A stretch of DNA of 64,000 nt from Marimicrobium sp913061115 (GTDB taxonomy: Bacteria > Pseudomonadota > Gammaproteobacteria > Pseudomonadales > Halieaceae). Below, one piece after another: positions 34,841-43,355 of this stretch. Each line of letters begins with the position of its first letter. Position 1 is the stretch's first letter. Below the pieces are notes generated by a model. It did no database searches. It was not told the DNA's origin and saw only the letters and a program-made list of their open reading frames with translations. The position numbers were made by a program, and so were the translations under genes. The stretch is from the NCBI RefSeq assembly GCF_047729875.1, contig NZ_CP159826.1, positions 1,922,001-1,986,000 on the forward strand, given 5' to 3'.

Positions 34841-34859
34841 TGTGACAATTAGTTGACAA
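34841..34859 (-). promoter_or_regulatory. Pho box upstream of phoB (autoregulation)
   Basis: Minus strand: TTGTCAACTAATTGTCACA, two TTGTCA half-sites exactly 11 bp apart, the PhoB direct-repeat layout. An AT-rich -10 candidate (around TTTAAT) follows about 10 bp downstream, and the phoB ATG is about 50 bp away. Positive autoregulation of phoBR is well known. Confidence 0.75.
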
Positions 34860-34932
34860 TACCCGGTATCGCAACAAAATATGCATAAATAGGGGTAAAA
34901 AGCTGTCTTATGCCTACAATATAGAGCCAGCC

Positions 34933-35985
34933 TTAGCGCAGACTGGCGTTAATATTCATCAGCATTTTATTTCCAGGGCACAAATCTGTTTCGTCGAGTT
35001 GGTTCAATGGCTTCTGAGAGGTCTCTAGTACTTCGTGCAGATCGCGCGAGTCTTCATTAATATAGATGAGGCCGGTTAAAATACTGCCCGAATAGCGATG
35101 ATCTTCCAGCGCGGTGATCGCCGAACGTCGATCAAACGGATTAAGTGACTCGTCAGCTTTGTAAAGACGCAGCGAAGACCCATCATGCATAGTCACTTCA
35201 TGACTCGAACCGGGCTGGTATTGAGCGGTAATTTCTTTGTGCATGGGCACAAAATCAATGGTTCCCGTCGCTTCTGAATGCTCACGCACGAACTCGTAGC
35301 TTTTGGTCGACTGCGGATTATTGTTGAACGTGACGCAGGGTGAGATGACGTCGATAATGGCAAACCCTCGGTGCGACATGGCGGCCTTAATCAACGGCAA
35401 TAGTTGCTCCTTGTCGCCAGAAAAACTGCGAGCGACAAAGGTCGCGCCCATTTGCAGCGCGGTACCACACAAATCAATAGCACTGTAAATATTGGGATCA
35501 CCTTTTTTACTGGCAGAACCTCTATCAGCCGTCGCTGAATCCTGCCCCTTGGTCAGTCCGTAGCAGCCATTATTCATCACAATGTAGACCATGTTGAGGT
35601 TGCGCCTCGCCACGTGGGCAAATTGCCCCATGCCGATGGAAGCTGTATCACCATCCCCAGATACACCCAGATACACAAGATCTCGGTTGGCCAAAGCTGC
35701 GCCGGTTACCACTGACGGCATACGGCCGTGGACGGAATTAAACCCATGTGATTTTCCCAGAAAGTAAGCCGGCGTCTTAGACGAGCACCCGATACCCGAA
35801 AGTTTGGCTATTTTGTGCGGCTCAATGGAGAGTTCATGGCAGGCCCTTACAATGGACCCGCTAATAGAGTCATGGCCACACCCTGCGCAAAGGGTGGAGA
35901 TAGTCCCCTCATAATCAGCTTTGGTATAACCCAAATCATTCAGCGGCAAATCTGGATGACGGAATTTAGGGACCTGATAACTCAT
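34933..35985 (-). CDS. korB: 2-oxoacid:ferredoxin oxidoreductase beta subunit (KorB-like)
   Basis: Thiamine-diphosphate subunit of a 2-oxoacid:acceptor oxidoreductase, 350 residues. ATG at 35985 (MSYQVPKFRHPDLPLND) has AGGAG upstream and overlaps the alpha stop (ATGA). Expected 4Fe-4S ligands are Cys33 and Cys36 (TLCAGCGH), Cys67 (GIGCSSK) and Cys217 (SPCVTFN). The thiamine-diphosphate motif is SGDGDTASIGMGQ (109-121) with NNGCYGLTKGQ after it. The C-terminal stretch includes INEDSRDLHEVLE. 2-oxoglutarate is the likely substrate from family resemblance (KorB-like), but pyruvate or other 2-oxoacids cannot be excluded. Confidence 0.92.
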   Translation of the reverse strand: MSYQVPKFRHPDLPLNDLGYTKADYEGTISTLCAGCGHDSISGSIVRACHELSIEPHKIAKLSGIGCSSKTPAYFLGKSHGFNSVHGRMPSVVTGAALANRDLVYLGVSGDGDTASIGMGQFAHVARRNLNMVYIVMNNGCYGLTKGQDSATADRGSASKKGDPNIYSAIDLCGTALQMGATFVARSFSGDKEQLLPLIKAAMSHRGFAIIDVISPCVTFNNNPQSTKSYEFVREHSEATGTIDFVPMHKEITAQYQPGSSHEVTMHDGSSLRLYKADESLNPFDRRSAITALEDHRYSGSILTGLIYINEDSRDLHEVLETSQKPLNQLDETDLCPGNKMLMNINASLR

Positions 35986-37844
35986 AAAGATTCTCCTGCT
36001 CGAACCCACGTAATATTGCGATGTAAAGGTAAAACATTATCACCCTTAAGATGCTTTTTGATTTGCTTGCCTATATTGCGCGCACTAATCGGCGTGCCGT
36101 CAAAACACAGTACGGACTTCAATTTGTCAGGCCCGAACTCGAATTCAGCCATCAGCAGCGTGCGCAACTGTGCGTCGCGATTCTGCTCGACCACAAAAAC
36201 TTCTTTGTGCCGCTCAATGTACTCTTGAACTTCATAGTTGAACGGAAAAGCTCTCACTCGCATGGCATTCAGGTAGATACCTTCGGCTGCTAAATAGTCG
36301 AGTGCTTCTAGGCTGGACTCTTCACTGGTACCAAAATACAGCACAGCGGTATCAGTTTCTCTGCCACAATCGACCGTAATTGGTGCGGGGACATGTTCAT
36401 TGATCGTGTCCCACTTGCGTAACAGGCGTAACATATTTGCCTCGTACTCTTCGCCCTTTTCGGTGTAGACGGCATATTCGTTGCGGGATGTCCCTCGGGT
36501 AAAAAAAGCGCCTTTAGTAGGGTGAGTGCCGGGATACGTGCGATAGCAAATAGCATCCCCATCGACGTCCAGATAGCGACCGAACTCCATGCCGTCTTCC
36601 AACTGTTCCGCCGTCATCACTTTTCCACGATCATATTTTCTCGCATCATCCCAGGCTAGGGGTGCTGACATATTATCGTTCATACCAAGGTCTAAGTCGG
36701 TCATCAGGATGATGGGCGTTTGCAGACGCTCTGCGAGATCAAATGACAATGCCCCAAAGTCAAAGCATTCCTTGGGGGTTGAGGGAAATAGTAGAACCTG
36801 TTTAGTGTCGCCATGCGAGGCATACGCACAAGCCAAAATGTCTGACTGCTGCGTTCTTGTAGGCATTCCCGTCGACGGACCTGCTCTTTGAACGTTAAAC
36901 AGCACCGTAGGTATCTCGGCAAAATAAGCCAAACCCAAAAACTCACTCATTAACGACACCCCGGGGCCCGAGGTCGCGGTAAAGGAACGCGCGCCATTCC
37001 AACTGGCGCCGATCACCATGCCAATAGCGGACAACTCATCCTCGGCCTGCACGATCGCATAGTTGCAGTTGCCCGTGCCTGGGTCGATTCTGACACGCTT
37101 GGCATATTTTTCAAACGCGTCGACAACAGAAGTAGACGGCGTTATTGGGTACCACGCTGCCACTGTGGCGCCACCATACAGGGCGCCTAGGCCCAACGCC
37201 GTATTGCCGTCTAAAAGTATTTTGTCTCCCACTTTGTCGCTCTTTTCCACGCGAATACCAAGCGGACACTCTATATTGGCCTGAGCGTAATGATACCCCA
37301 GCTCCAAAGCATGGATATTGGGCAGCACTAGGTTCTTTTTCCCTTTAAATTGATCCTCCAAAAGACCTGTCAACACCTTAAAGTCAATATCAAGCAACGC
37401 AGCCAGCGCACCGACATAAATGACATTCTTGAATAATTGTCGCTGCCGTGGATCGTCGTAATTTTCACTGCAAAGGCGGCTCAGAGGCAGTCCGACTATA
37501 GTGATATCATCTCGCCATAGACGCAAATCAAGCGGTTTGGTGTCGTCGTAGATGAAATAACCGCCGGGTAAAACTTCACGAATATCGTCCGCCATGCTCT
37601 GGGGGTTCACAGAAAGTGCGATATCAATGCCACCTCTGCGACCGAGATAACCCTTATCGTTAACCCGAACCTCGTACCATGTCGGTAAGCCCTGAATGTT
37701 TGAGGGAAAGATGTTTTTGGGCGACACCGGTATGCCCATTCGAAACAGAGCCTTAGCAAACAAGTTATTGGCGCTAGCGGAGCCTGTACCGTTAACATTG
37801 GCAAACTTGATCACGAAGTCATTGACCGACTCAATACGCCTCAT
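35982..37844 (-). CDS. korA: 2-oxoacid:acceptor oxidoreductase, fused gamma-alpha subunit (KorA-like)
   Basis: A 620-residue fusion. The N-terminal gamma domain (about 1-190) begins FANVNGTGSASANNLFAKAL. The alpha pyrimidine-binding and C-terminal domains (about 205-600) contain AAWYPITPSTSVVDAFEKYA, QAEDELSAIGMVIGASWNGA and TSGPGVSLMSEFLGLAYFAE. The gamma-alpha fusion and size match KorA of the oxygen-tolerant type known in mycobacteria and some aerobic proteobacteria. It is coupled to korB downstream (ATGA) and lies 2 bp from the upstream FAD/Fe-S gene. KorAB makes succinyl-CoA and reduced ferredoxin from 2-oxoglutarate and can run in reverse in carboxylating organisms. Confidence 0.92.
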   Translation of the reverse strand: MRRIESVNDFVIKFANVNGTGSASANNLFAKALFRMGIPVSPKNIFPSNIQGLPTWYEVRVNDKGYLGRRGGIDIALSVNPQSMADDIREVLPGGYFIYDDTKPLDLRLWRDDITIVGLPLSRLCSENYDDPRQRQLFKNVIYVGALAALLDIDFKVLTGLLEDQFKGKKNLVLPNIHALELGYHYAQANIECPLGIRVEKSDKVGDKILLDGNTALGLGALYGGATVAAWYPITPSTSVVDAFEKYAKRVRIDPGTGNCNYAIVQAEDELSAIGMVIGASWNGARSFTATSGPGVSLMSEFLGLAYFAEIPTVLFNVQRAGPSTGMPTRTQQSDILACAYASHGDTKQVLLFPSTPKECFDFGALSFDLAERLQTPIILMTDLDLGMNDNMSAPLAWDDARKYDRGKVMTAEQLEDGMEFGRYLDVDGDAICYRTYPGTHPTKGAFFTRGTSRNEYAVYTEKGEEYEANMLRLLRKWDTINEHVPAPITVDCGRETDTAVLYFGTSEESSLEALDYLAAEGIYLNAMRVRAFPFNYEVQEYIERHKEVFVVEQNRDAQLRTLLMAEFEFGPDKLKSVLCFDGTPISARNIGKQIKKHLKGDNVLPLHRNITWVRAGESL

Positions 37845-37846
37845 TG

Positions 37847-39619
37847 CTATTGGCCCGCCTGACTAACATTGTAAAGAAACTTTTGCATATCCCAGGCAGT
37901 CGTTGGGCAGCGTTCGGCACACAAGCCACAGTGCAGACAAACGTTCTCGTCCTTCACCATCACCCGCATGGTCGGCAGGTCGGCAGAAATATAAAGATCC
38001 TGGGTCAGCTCAGGAGCTGGCGCTTCGAGACGACCGCGCAAGTCGTCTTCTGAGCCGTTGGTAGTAAAACTAATGCAGTCGGTCGGGCAGATATCGATAC
38101 AGGCGTCGCACTCAATGCAGCGCAACTCATCAAACACTGTTTGCACATCGCAATTCAAGCAACGCTCTGCTTCCTTAAAGCCCGTGCTAATATCAAACCC
38201 TAGTTCGACCTCGACTTTGCGGTCTTTCAGCGTCTTCTGCAAAGGCGCCAGCGGCACGATATAACGCTGGTCGTTTTCGACGGCATTGTCGTAACTCCAT
38301 TCGTGCACACCCATTTTCTGACTGGCCAAGGTGACATGGGGTGGCGGTCTTTTGGTCACATCTTCGCCGCGGCAAAACAAATCAATACTAACGGCAGCCT
38401 GATGCCCGTGCGCAACGGCAGTAATAATGTTTTCTGGTCCAAAGGCAGAATCGCCACCAAAGAATACCTTTTTGTTAGTGGACTGGAATGTCGCTTTGTC
38501 GACTAACGGCATATCCCATTGGTCGAACTCAATACCGAGGTCCCGCTCTATCCAGGGAAACGAATTTTCCTGTCCGATCGCCATCAACACGTCATCTGCT
38601 TCCATGAAGACCAGGCCATCCTTAATAGGTATCAATGTACGATTGCCTTCTTTGTCGTACTTGGCCTCAACCTTCTCAAAGTTCATGCCCTTGAGTTTAC
38701 CTTCCTCTACCACAAACTCTCGAGGTACATGGTTGTTGAAGATAGGGATGCCCTCATGGGCTGCATCTGCTTTCTCCCACGGAGAGGCCTTCATATCCTC
38801 GAAGGGGCTACGCACGACCACCCTCACATCCTCTCCACCCATTCGCCGGGACGTCCTGCAGCAGTCCATTGCCGTATTGCCGCCACCAAGAACCAGAACA
38901 CGCTTACCAATACTCCGCGTGTGCTCAAACGCGACGCTGGACAGCCAGTCGATGCCCAGATAGACATTTGACATGGCATCCTCAAGACCCGGCAAGTTGA
39001 GACCTTTCCCTCTTGGGGCTCCGGTACCCACAAATACCGCATCGTAACTCTTGCTCAATATTTCTTTGAGACTGTCCACTTCGATATTGAATGTCGTGGT
39101 CACGCCCATATTGAGAATGTAGTTTACTTCCTCGTCTAATACGTCCACCGGCAGGCGGAAAGTTGGAATCTGACTGCGCATCATGCCGCCACCGGCAAAC
39201 TGGTTATCATATATATCAATGCTATACCCAAGCGGCGCAAGATCACGAGCCACTGTGAGTGATGCAGGACCGGCACCGATCAGTGCAATACGCTTGCCAT
39301 TCTTCTTACTGGGGATAATGGGTAGCCGATCAGTAATATCGTCTTTGTTATCCGCCGCCACACGTTTCAGACGACAGATCGCTACAGGTTCTTCTTCCAC
39401 TCGGACACGACGACAAGCCGGCTCGCAGGGACGATCACAGGTGCGCCCCAAAATCCCGGGAAACACATTGGAGTGCCAATTGACCATATAGGCATCGGTG
39501 TAACGCTCGGCAGCGATCAAACGAATGTACTCAGGCACCGGGGTATGGGCCGGACAGGCGTGCTGGCAATCCACCACCTTGTGAAAATATTCAGGGTTCT
39601 TGATATCAGTTGGTTTCAC
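37847..39619 (-). CDS. GltD-like FAD/NAD(P) oxidoreductase with C-terminal ferredoxin domains
   Basis: A 590-residue flavo-iron-sulfur protein. The N-terminal Fer4_20-type domain has Cys18, Cys22, Cys61, Cys65 and Cys69 (CQHACPAH, CDRPCEPAC). FAD site ALIGAGPASLTVARDL and NAD(P) site VLVLGGGNTAMDCCRTSRRM follow, as in the glutamate synthase small subunit. The extra C-terminal module carries two 4Fe-4S motifs, CIECDACIDICPTDC and CLHCGLCAERCP. The start is GTG, because an in-frame stop lies just upstream. Placed directly before korAB, it is likely the electron partner that joins the oxidoreductase to NAD(P)H. It is not a gltD, as no gltB is present. Confidence 0.88.
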   Translation of the reverse strand: MKPTDIKNPEYFHKVVDCQHACPAHTPVPEYIRLIAAERYTDAYMVNWHSNVFPGILGRTCDRPCEPACRRVRVEEEPVAICRLKRVAADNKDDITDRLPIIPSKKNGKRIALIGAGPASLTVARDLAPLGYSIDIYDNQFAGGGMMRSQIPTFRLPVDVLDEEVNYILNMGVTTTFNIEVDSLKEILSKSYDAVFVGTGAPRGKGLNLPGLEDAMSNVYLGIDWLSSVAFEHTRSIGKRVLVLGGGNTAMDCCRTSRRMGGEDVRVVVRSPFEDMKASPWEKADAAHEGIPIFNNHVPREFVVEEGKLKGMNFEKVEAKYDKEGNRTLIPIKDGLVFMEADDVLMAIGQENSFPWIERDLGIEFDQWDMPLVDKATFQSTNKKVFFGGDSAFGPENIITAVAHGHQAAVSIDLFCRGEDVTKRPPPHVTLASQKMGVHEWSYDNAVENDQRYIVPLAPLQKTLKDRKVEVELGFDISTGFKEAERCLNCDVQTVFDELRCIECDACIDICPTDCISFTTNGSEDDLRGRLEAPAPELTQDLYISADLPTMRVMVKDENVCLHCGLCAERCPTTAWDMQKFLYNVSQAGQ

Positions 39620-39821
39620 TGGAGCTGCTCATTATTAACATGGCGGTATCGGGTCGCGGCTCATGCATCGCACATTAAACCGCCCTTAACGCACCGATAG
39701 TGTGTCACATGTCAAGTCCTGTTTCATTGATAAGGGGCTGGGAATAATGTTACTTTTCCGACACTTAGGCGTTATTCTCACGATCGGTGCTTTATCTTAA
39801 ACTAGTCTCGAATGCGCTCTT

Positions 39822-40436
39822 CTAAAACCAACCGAACCAGCCACCGCGCTGCAATTCCTCTTCGCAACCAAGCAACTGCGTTTGGTAGGTGTTAGCTTTA
39901 GCACTAACTTTTGTCGCCACATTCATCAGCCATTGCTTTTTGAGATAGGTCCCACGCCTGTAGCCACCGTGGCCCTCATGGTAGGCCAGATAAAGTGCAT
40001 ACGTATTAGTCAGCGATATCCCGTTACGCTGCAAAGACTTTTGGTTGTACCAGCCGACAAAGTCGATGGCATCAGAAAAATCATCCCGGTCCGCTCCAAA
40101 CCGCCCAGCATCGCGCTCATAGTCATCCCATGTGTCTGTTTTCGCCTGGCTATAGCCATAAGCGCTGGAGGGCCTAAACCAGGGTATAACGCCGAAAATT
40201 TTCTTGCGCGGAGGCTGCGCATCGTCTTGGAATTTTGACTCCTGATAAATAATCGCCATCATCACAGGGATAGCACTGCCCCACTCGTCCCTTGAATCTG
40301 CCGCGGCGTCATACCAATCATCTTTCTCGTTAAATATCGCGCAGATATTGTTCACGTCTCGCGGCGGACTGGTCGAACAGGCGGTTACTGCTGCCAGCAT
40401 GACGACCATTGCACAACCTCGCCCTATCCGGTTCAA
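39822..40436 (-). CDS. Lipoprotein with transglycosylase SLT-like domain
   Basis: A 204-residue protein. From a TTG start it has a short lipoprotein signal with positive residues and a lipobox LAAVTAC with Cys20. Later segments AIIYQESKFQDDAQPP, SSAYGYSQAKTDTWDDYERD and YALYLAYHEGHGGYRRGTY resemble an SLT-type lytic transglycosylase (catalytic Glu in QESKF). The TTG overlaps the ligA stop (TTGA) with GGGGA 7 nt upstream; an ATG 27 nt in would lose the charged n-region. A cell-wall lytic or remodelling role in the envelope is likely. It is the last gene of smc-zipA-ligA-SLT. Confidence 0.82.
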   Translation of the reverse strand: MNRIGRGCAMVVMLAAVTACSTSPPRDVNNICAIFNEKDDWYDAAADSRDEWGSAIPVMMAIIYQESKFQDDAQPPRKKIFGVIPWFRPSSAYGYSQAKTDTWDDYERDAGRFGADRDDFSDAIDFVGWYNQKSLQRNGISLTNTYALYLAYHEGHGGYRRGTYLKKQWLMNVATKVSAKANTYQTQLLGCEEELQRGGWFGWF

Positions 40437-42466
40437 ACCTCAATCCCCTGTGCCAAAAGCAGCGCGAGAAACGATGGCTCGTCTACAACCTCTACGCCCA
40501 ACGCTTCCGCTTTCGCGAGTTTCGAACCCGCGCCCGGCCCTGCAACAACGCACGTTGTTTTCATGGAAACCGTGCCAGCAACCTTTGCACCCAGCGCCTG
40601 CAAATGGGCCTTGGCATCATCGCGCCCCAGTGTCTCCAGTTTCCCAGTGACAACCCAGGTTTGACCCAGAAGTGGCTGATTCTGCTGTGGCAAACATTCA
40701 ATATCAGGCCAGCTCACTCCGGCATCACATAACAATCTGACCATTTCTAGACTGGACAGTGAATCGAAGAACTGGCGCAGGTGATCTGCCACAATGGGGC
40801 CCACGTCATCGACTTCGAGAAGCTGCCGCTCCGAAGCCGCCGACAGTACCGGCCAACTTCCGAAATGGCGCGCCAAACTGAGGGCCGTCGCTTCACCCAC
40901 CTCACGAATTCCCAACGCAAAAATAAAACGCGGCAAAGTAGTCAGTTTACTGTCCTGCAATGCCGCCAATAAATTGTCCGCTGACTTTTCGCCCATACGA
41001 TCGAGTTCCAGTAAATGCGCCTTCGACAGGGTATAAAGTTCGGCAACATTACCCACCAAACCTTCATCTACCAGCTGCTCAACGAGCTTGTCGCCAAGTC
41101 CTTCTACATTTAGTGCCCGGCGCGATGCAAAATGCTTTATGGCGGCTTTCTGCTGCGCTGCACAGACCAGGCCGCCCATACAACGCAAGGCAGCTTCACC
41201 CTCTTCGCGTTCTACCGCAGATTGACACACAGGGCAATGCTGTGGAAAGGACACGCGCTGAAAGCTGGGCACGCGATGCTCTAACACGACAGAAACCACC
41301 TGCGGAATAACATCGCCAGCCCGGCGCACTATCACCGTATCCCCTATTCTCACATCAAGGCGATCGACTTCGTCGCGATTGTGCAAAGTGGCGTTACTGA
41401 CGGTAACACCGCCGACAAATACCGGCTCCAATCTCGCCACCGGTGTGATCACGCCAGTGCGCCCCACCTGAAACTCCACATCCAACAACCGGGTCATCTC
41501 CTCCTGCGCTGGAAATTTGCGCGCAATCGCCCAGCGAGGTGCGCGTGAGACAAAGCCCAATTGTTCCTGAAGCTGGAATTCATTAACCTTGAATACAATC
41601 CCATCGATATCGTAAGGAAGACTGTCCCGTCGCTCAGACAGCGACTGATAATACTCATTGCAAGCCTCAACCCCACGCACTACAGCGGACTGCGAATTAA
41701 TCCTGAACCCCCAATCCTGCAAACGCTCTAACACCCGCGCTTGCCGGTCTGGCAGACTACCACCTTCCACCAATCCAACGCTGTAGCAACACATTTCCAG
41801 CGGACGCTCCGCCGTAATACGAGGATCCAGTTGTCGAAGGCTTCCAGCAGCGGCATTGCGCGGGTTTACAAAGAGCTTTTCGCCGCGTTCGCGTGCTCGG
41901 TTATTGAGCTGTTCAAAGCCCGCTTTGGGCATATAAATTTCGCCACGCACTTCGAGCACGTCAGGATAACCGGTTCCACGCAAGCGCAGAGGAATAGAAC
42001 GAATGGTGCGAACATTTTGTGTGATATCTTCACCGGTTGCACCATCACCACGGGTTGCACCGCGCTGCAATACGCCGCTACGGTAGAGTAGACTAACCGC
42101 TATTCCGTCAAGTTTCGGCTCACACGCAAACTCCAGAGGCCCCGAAATTTCTGCGAGTCGATCTAACAATCGCCGGTTAAAGTTCTGCATGTCCTGATCA
42201 TTGAATGCATTGTCTAGGGACAGCATAGGGACATCGTGTGTGACCTGCCCGAATTGAGCGAGAGGTTTTGCGCCCACACGCTGGGAAGGGGAATCCGTTC
42301 GCAGCCATTGCGGGTGTTGCGTTTCTAAGGCGATTAGACGCTGCATAGCCCGGTCGTACTCGGCGTCGGGCACCGTAGGCTGGTCCAAGACGTAGTACTG
42401 GTGATTCCAGGTATCAAGCTTTTCTAGCAGGGATTCGAGTTCCTGCAAAAGGTCCGCCACTGGCAT
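40433..42466 (-). CDS. ligA: NAD-dependent DNA ligase
   Basis: Seals nicks between Okazaki fragments using NAD+. It is 677 residues (E. coli 671). Domains in order: Ia (NMN-binding Tyr region, about 20-60); adenylation with catalytic Lys118 in CEPKLDGIAVSLL; OB fold with VGRTGVITPVARLEPV; a zinc finger with CPVCQ and later RCMGGLVC; helix-hairpin-helix repeats (LNVEGLGDKLVEQL, ALGIREVGEATAL); and a C-terminal BRCT domain with LLGQTWVVTGKLETLGRDDA. It follows zipA by 8 bp and is coupled to the lipoprotein gene. Confidence 0.98.
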   Translation of the reverse strand: MPVADLLQELESLLEKLDTWNHQYYVLDQPTVPDAEYDRAMQRLIALETQHPQWLRTDSPSQRVGAKPLAQFGQVTHDVPMLSLDNAFNDQDMQNFNRRLLDRLAEISGPLEFACEPKLDGIAVSLLYRSGVLQRGATRGDGATGEDITQNVRTIRSIPLRLRGTGYPDVLEVRGEIYMPKAGFEQLNNRARERGEKLFVNPRNAAAGSLRQLDPRITAERPLEMCCYSVGLVEGGSLPDRQARVLERLQDWGFRINSQSAVVRGVEACNEYYQSLSERRDSLPYDIDGIVFKVNEFQLQEQLGFVSRAPRWAIARKFPAQEEMTRLLDVEFQVGRTGVITPVARLEPVFVGGVTVSNATLHNRDEVDRLDVRIGDTVIVRRAGDVIPQVVSVVLEHRVPSFQRVSFPQHCPVCQSAVEREEGEAALRCMGGLVCAAQQKAAIKHFASRRALNVEGLGDKLVEQLVDEGLVGNVAELYTLSKAHLLELDRMGEKSADNLLAALQDSKLTTLPRFIFALGIREVGEATALSLARHFGSWPVLSAASERQLLEVDDVGPIVADHLRQFFDSLSSLEMVRLLCDAGVSWPDIECLPQQNQPLLGQTWVVTGKLETLGRDDAKAHLQALGAKVAGTVSMKTTCVVAGPGAGSKLAKAEALGVEVVDEPSFLALLLAQGIEV

Positions 42467-42474
42467 AAGAGAAT

Positions 42475-43323
42475 TCAGTGGGCCTTGGCCAGCAAACGCA
42501 GTTCTAGGTCACGAACTTTTTGTCGACTATGCTCCATCGTCTGCTTGCTCACTACACTGCGGGATTCGTCTAGAACATCAGCATCAAGATTGCGTGCGAC
42601 CGTTTTCGCAGTCTCCAGCATATAATCAAAGGCCTGCATCATATCGTCCGGCCCCGGCAGAGTGAGGAAGAACACCAGACCGGGCGTCGCCATATCGGCC
42701 ATATTATCAATATCAAACACGCCAGGCTGCATCATGTTAGTCACGCTGAATTGAACCGCACCACGCCCAGCCTCAAGTTCATGACGATGGAAAAATCCCA
42801 TATCGCCGAAACGTAGATCACAGGCCAGTAGGATGTGTAGTATATCGCCGCCATGGAAGCCCTGCTTACTGCGGGCCACCACGTTGAACATAAACACTTC
42901 AGGTTCTTCCTGGCTGACGAGTCTGCTAGGCGCAGGCTGCGCATTGACAACCTCTGATGGACCGTCTTCCGACCCCAATCCATCTAGCCAGTCGATATCT
43001 TCGATGTCACCGTCAGGAGCCGTGGACGTCATGCCGGCAACCAGTTCGTCATGCTCTGTGGGCGGTGACTTGTCCGTCCCTACCTCATAGCCCGTAGCCC
43101 GCAGGATATCACTCCTGTCCACCACCCTGGCGCCACCATTTGGCAACTCGCCGAACATTGAAAAATCCTGCTCGGGCGCAACCGACAGCTCTTCGTTGTC
43201 TACCAACTTCATTTTGACCTCAGCAGACCTATCCCGACGAATCCGCCGCCAAGCGTCTAACAATACAGCCACTATTAGCAGAACACCGACAACTACCATC
43301 CAGTCACGTATTGTTAAGTCCAT
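42475..43323 (-). CDS. zipA: Cell division protein ZipA
   Basis: Inner-membrane anchor that binds the FtsZ C-terminal tail and supports Z-ring assembly. It has 282 residues: an N-terminal helix (about 9-25, MVVVGVLLIVAVLLDAWRRI) with a basic flank, an acidic Ser/Pro linker (about 35-140), and the ZipA FtsZ-binding domain (about 145-280) with VVARSKQGFHGGDILHILLA and FFLTLPGPDDMMQAFDYML. The smc-zipA-ligA order is standard in the Pseudomonas lineage. Confidence 0.96.
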   Translation of the reverse strand: MDLTIRDWMVVVGVLLIVAVLLDAWRRIRRDRSAEVKMKLVDNEELSVAPEQDFSMFGELPNGGARVVDRSDILRATGYEVGTDKSPPTEHDELVAGMTSTAPDGDIEDIDWLDGLGSEDGPSEVVNAQPAPSRLVSQEEPEVFMFNVVARSKQGFHGGDILHILLACDLRFGDMGFFHRHELEAGRGAVQFSVTNMMQPGVFDIDNMADMATPGLVFFLTLPGPDDMMQAFDYMLETAKTVARNLDADVLDESRSVVSKQTMEHSRQKVRDLELRLLAKAH

Positions 43324-43355
43324 CGCTCCTATTTCCGTCCTATTTGTCTACCGAG

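Noticed and set aside
39707..39712. TTGACA on the minus strand upstream of the kor operon
   Set aside because: A perfect -35 hexamer, but no acceptable -10 occurs 16-18 bp downstream.
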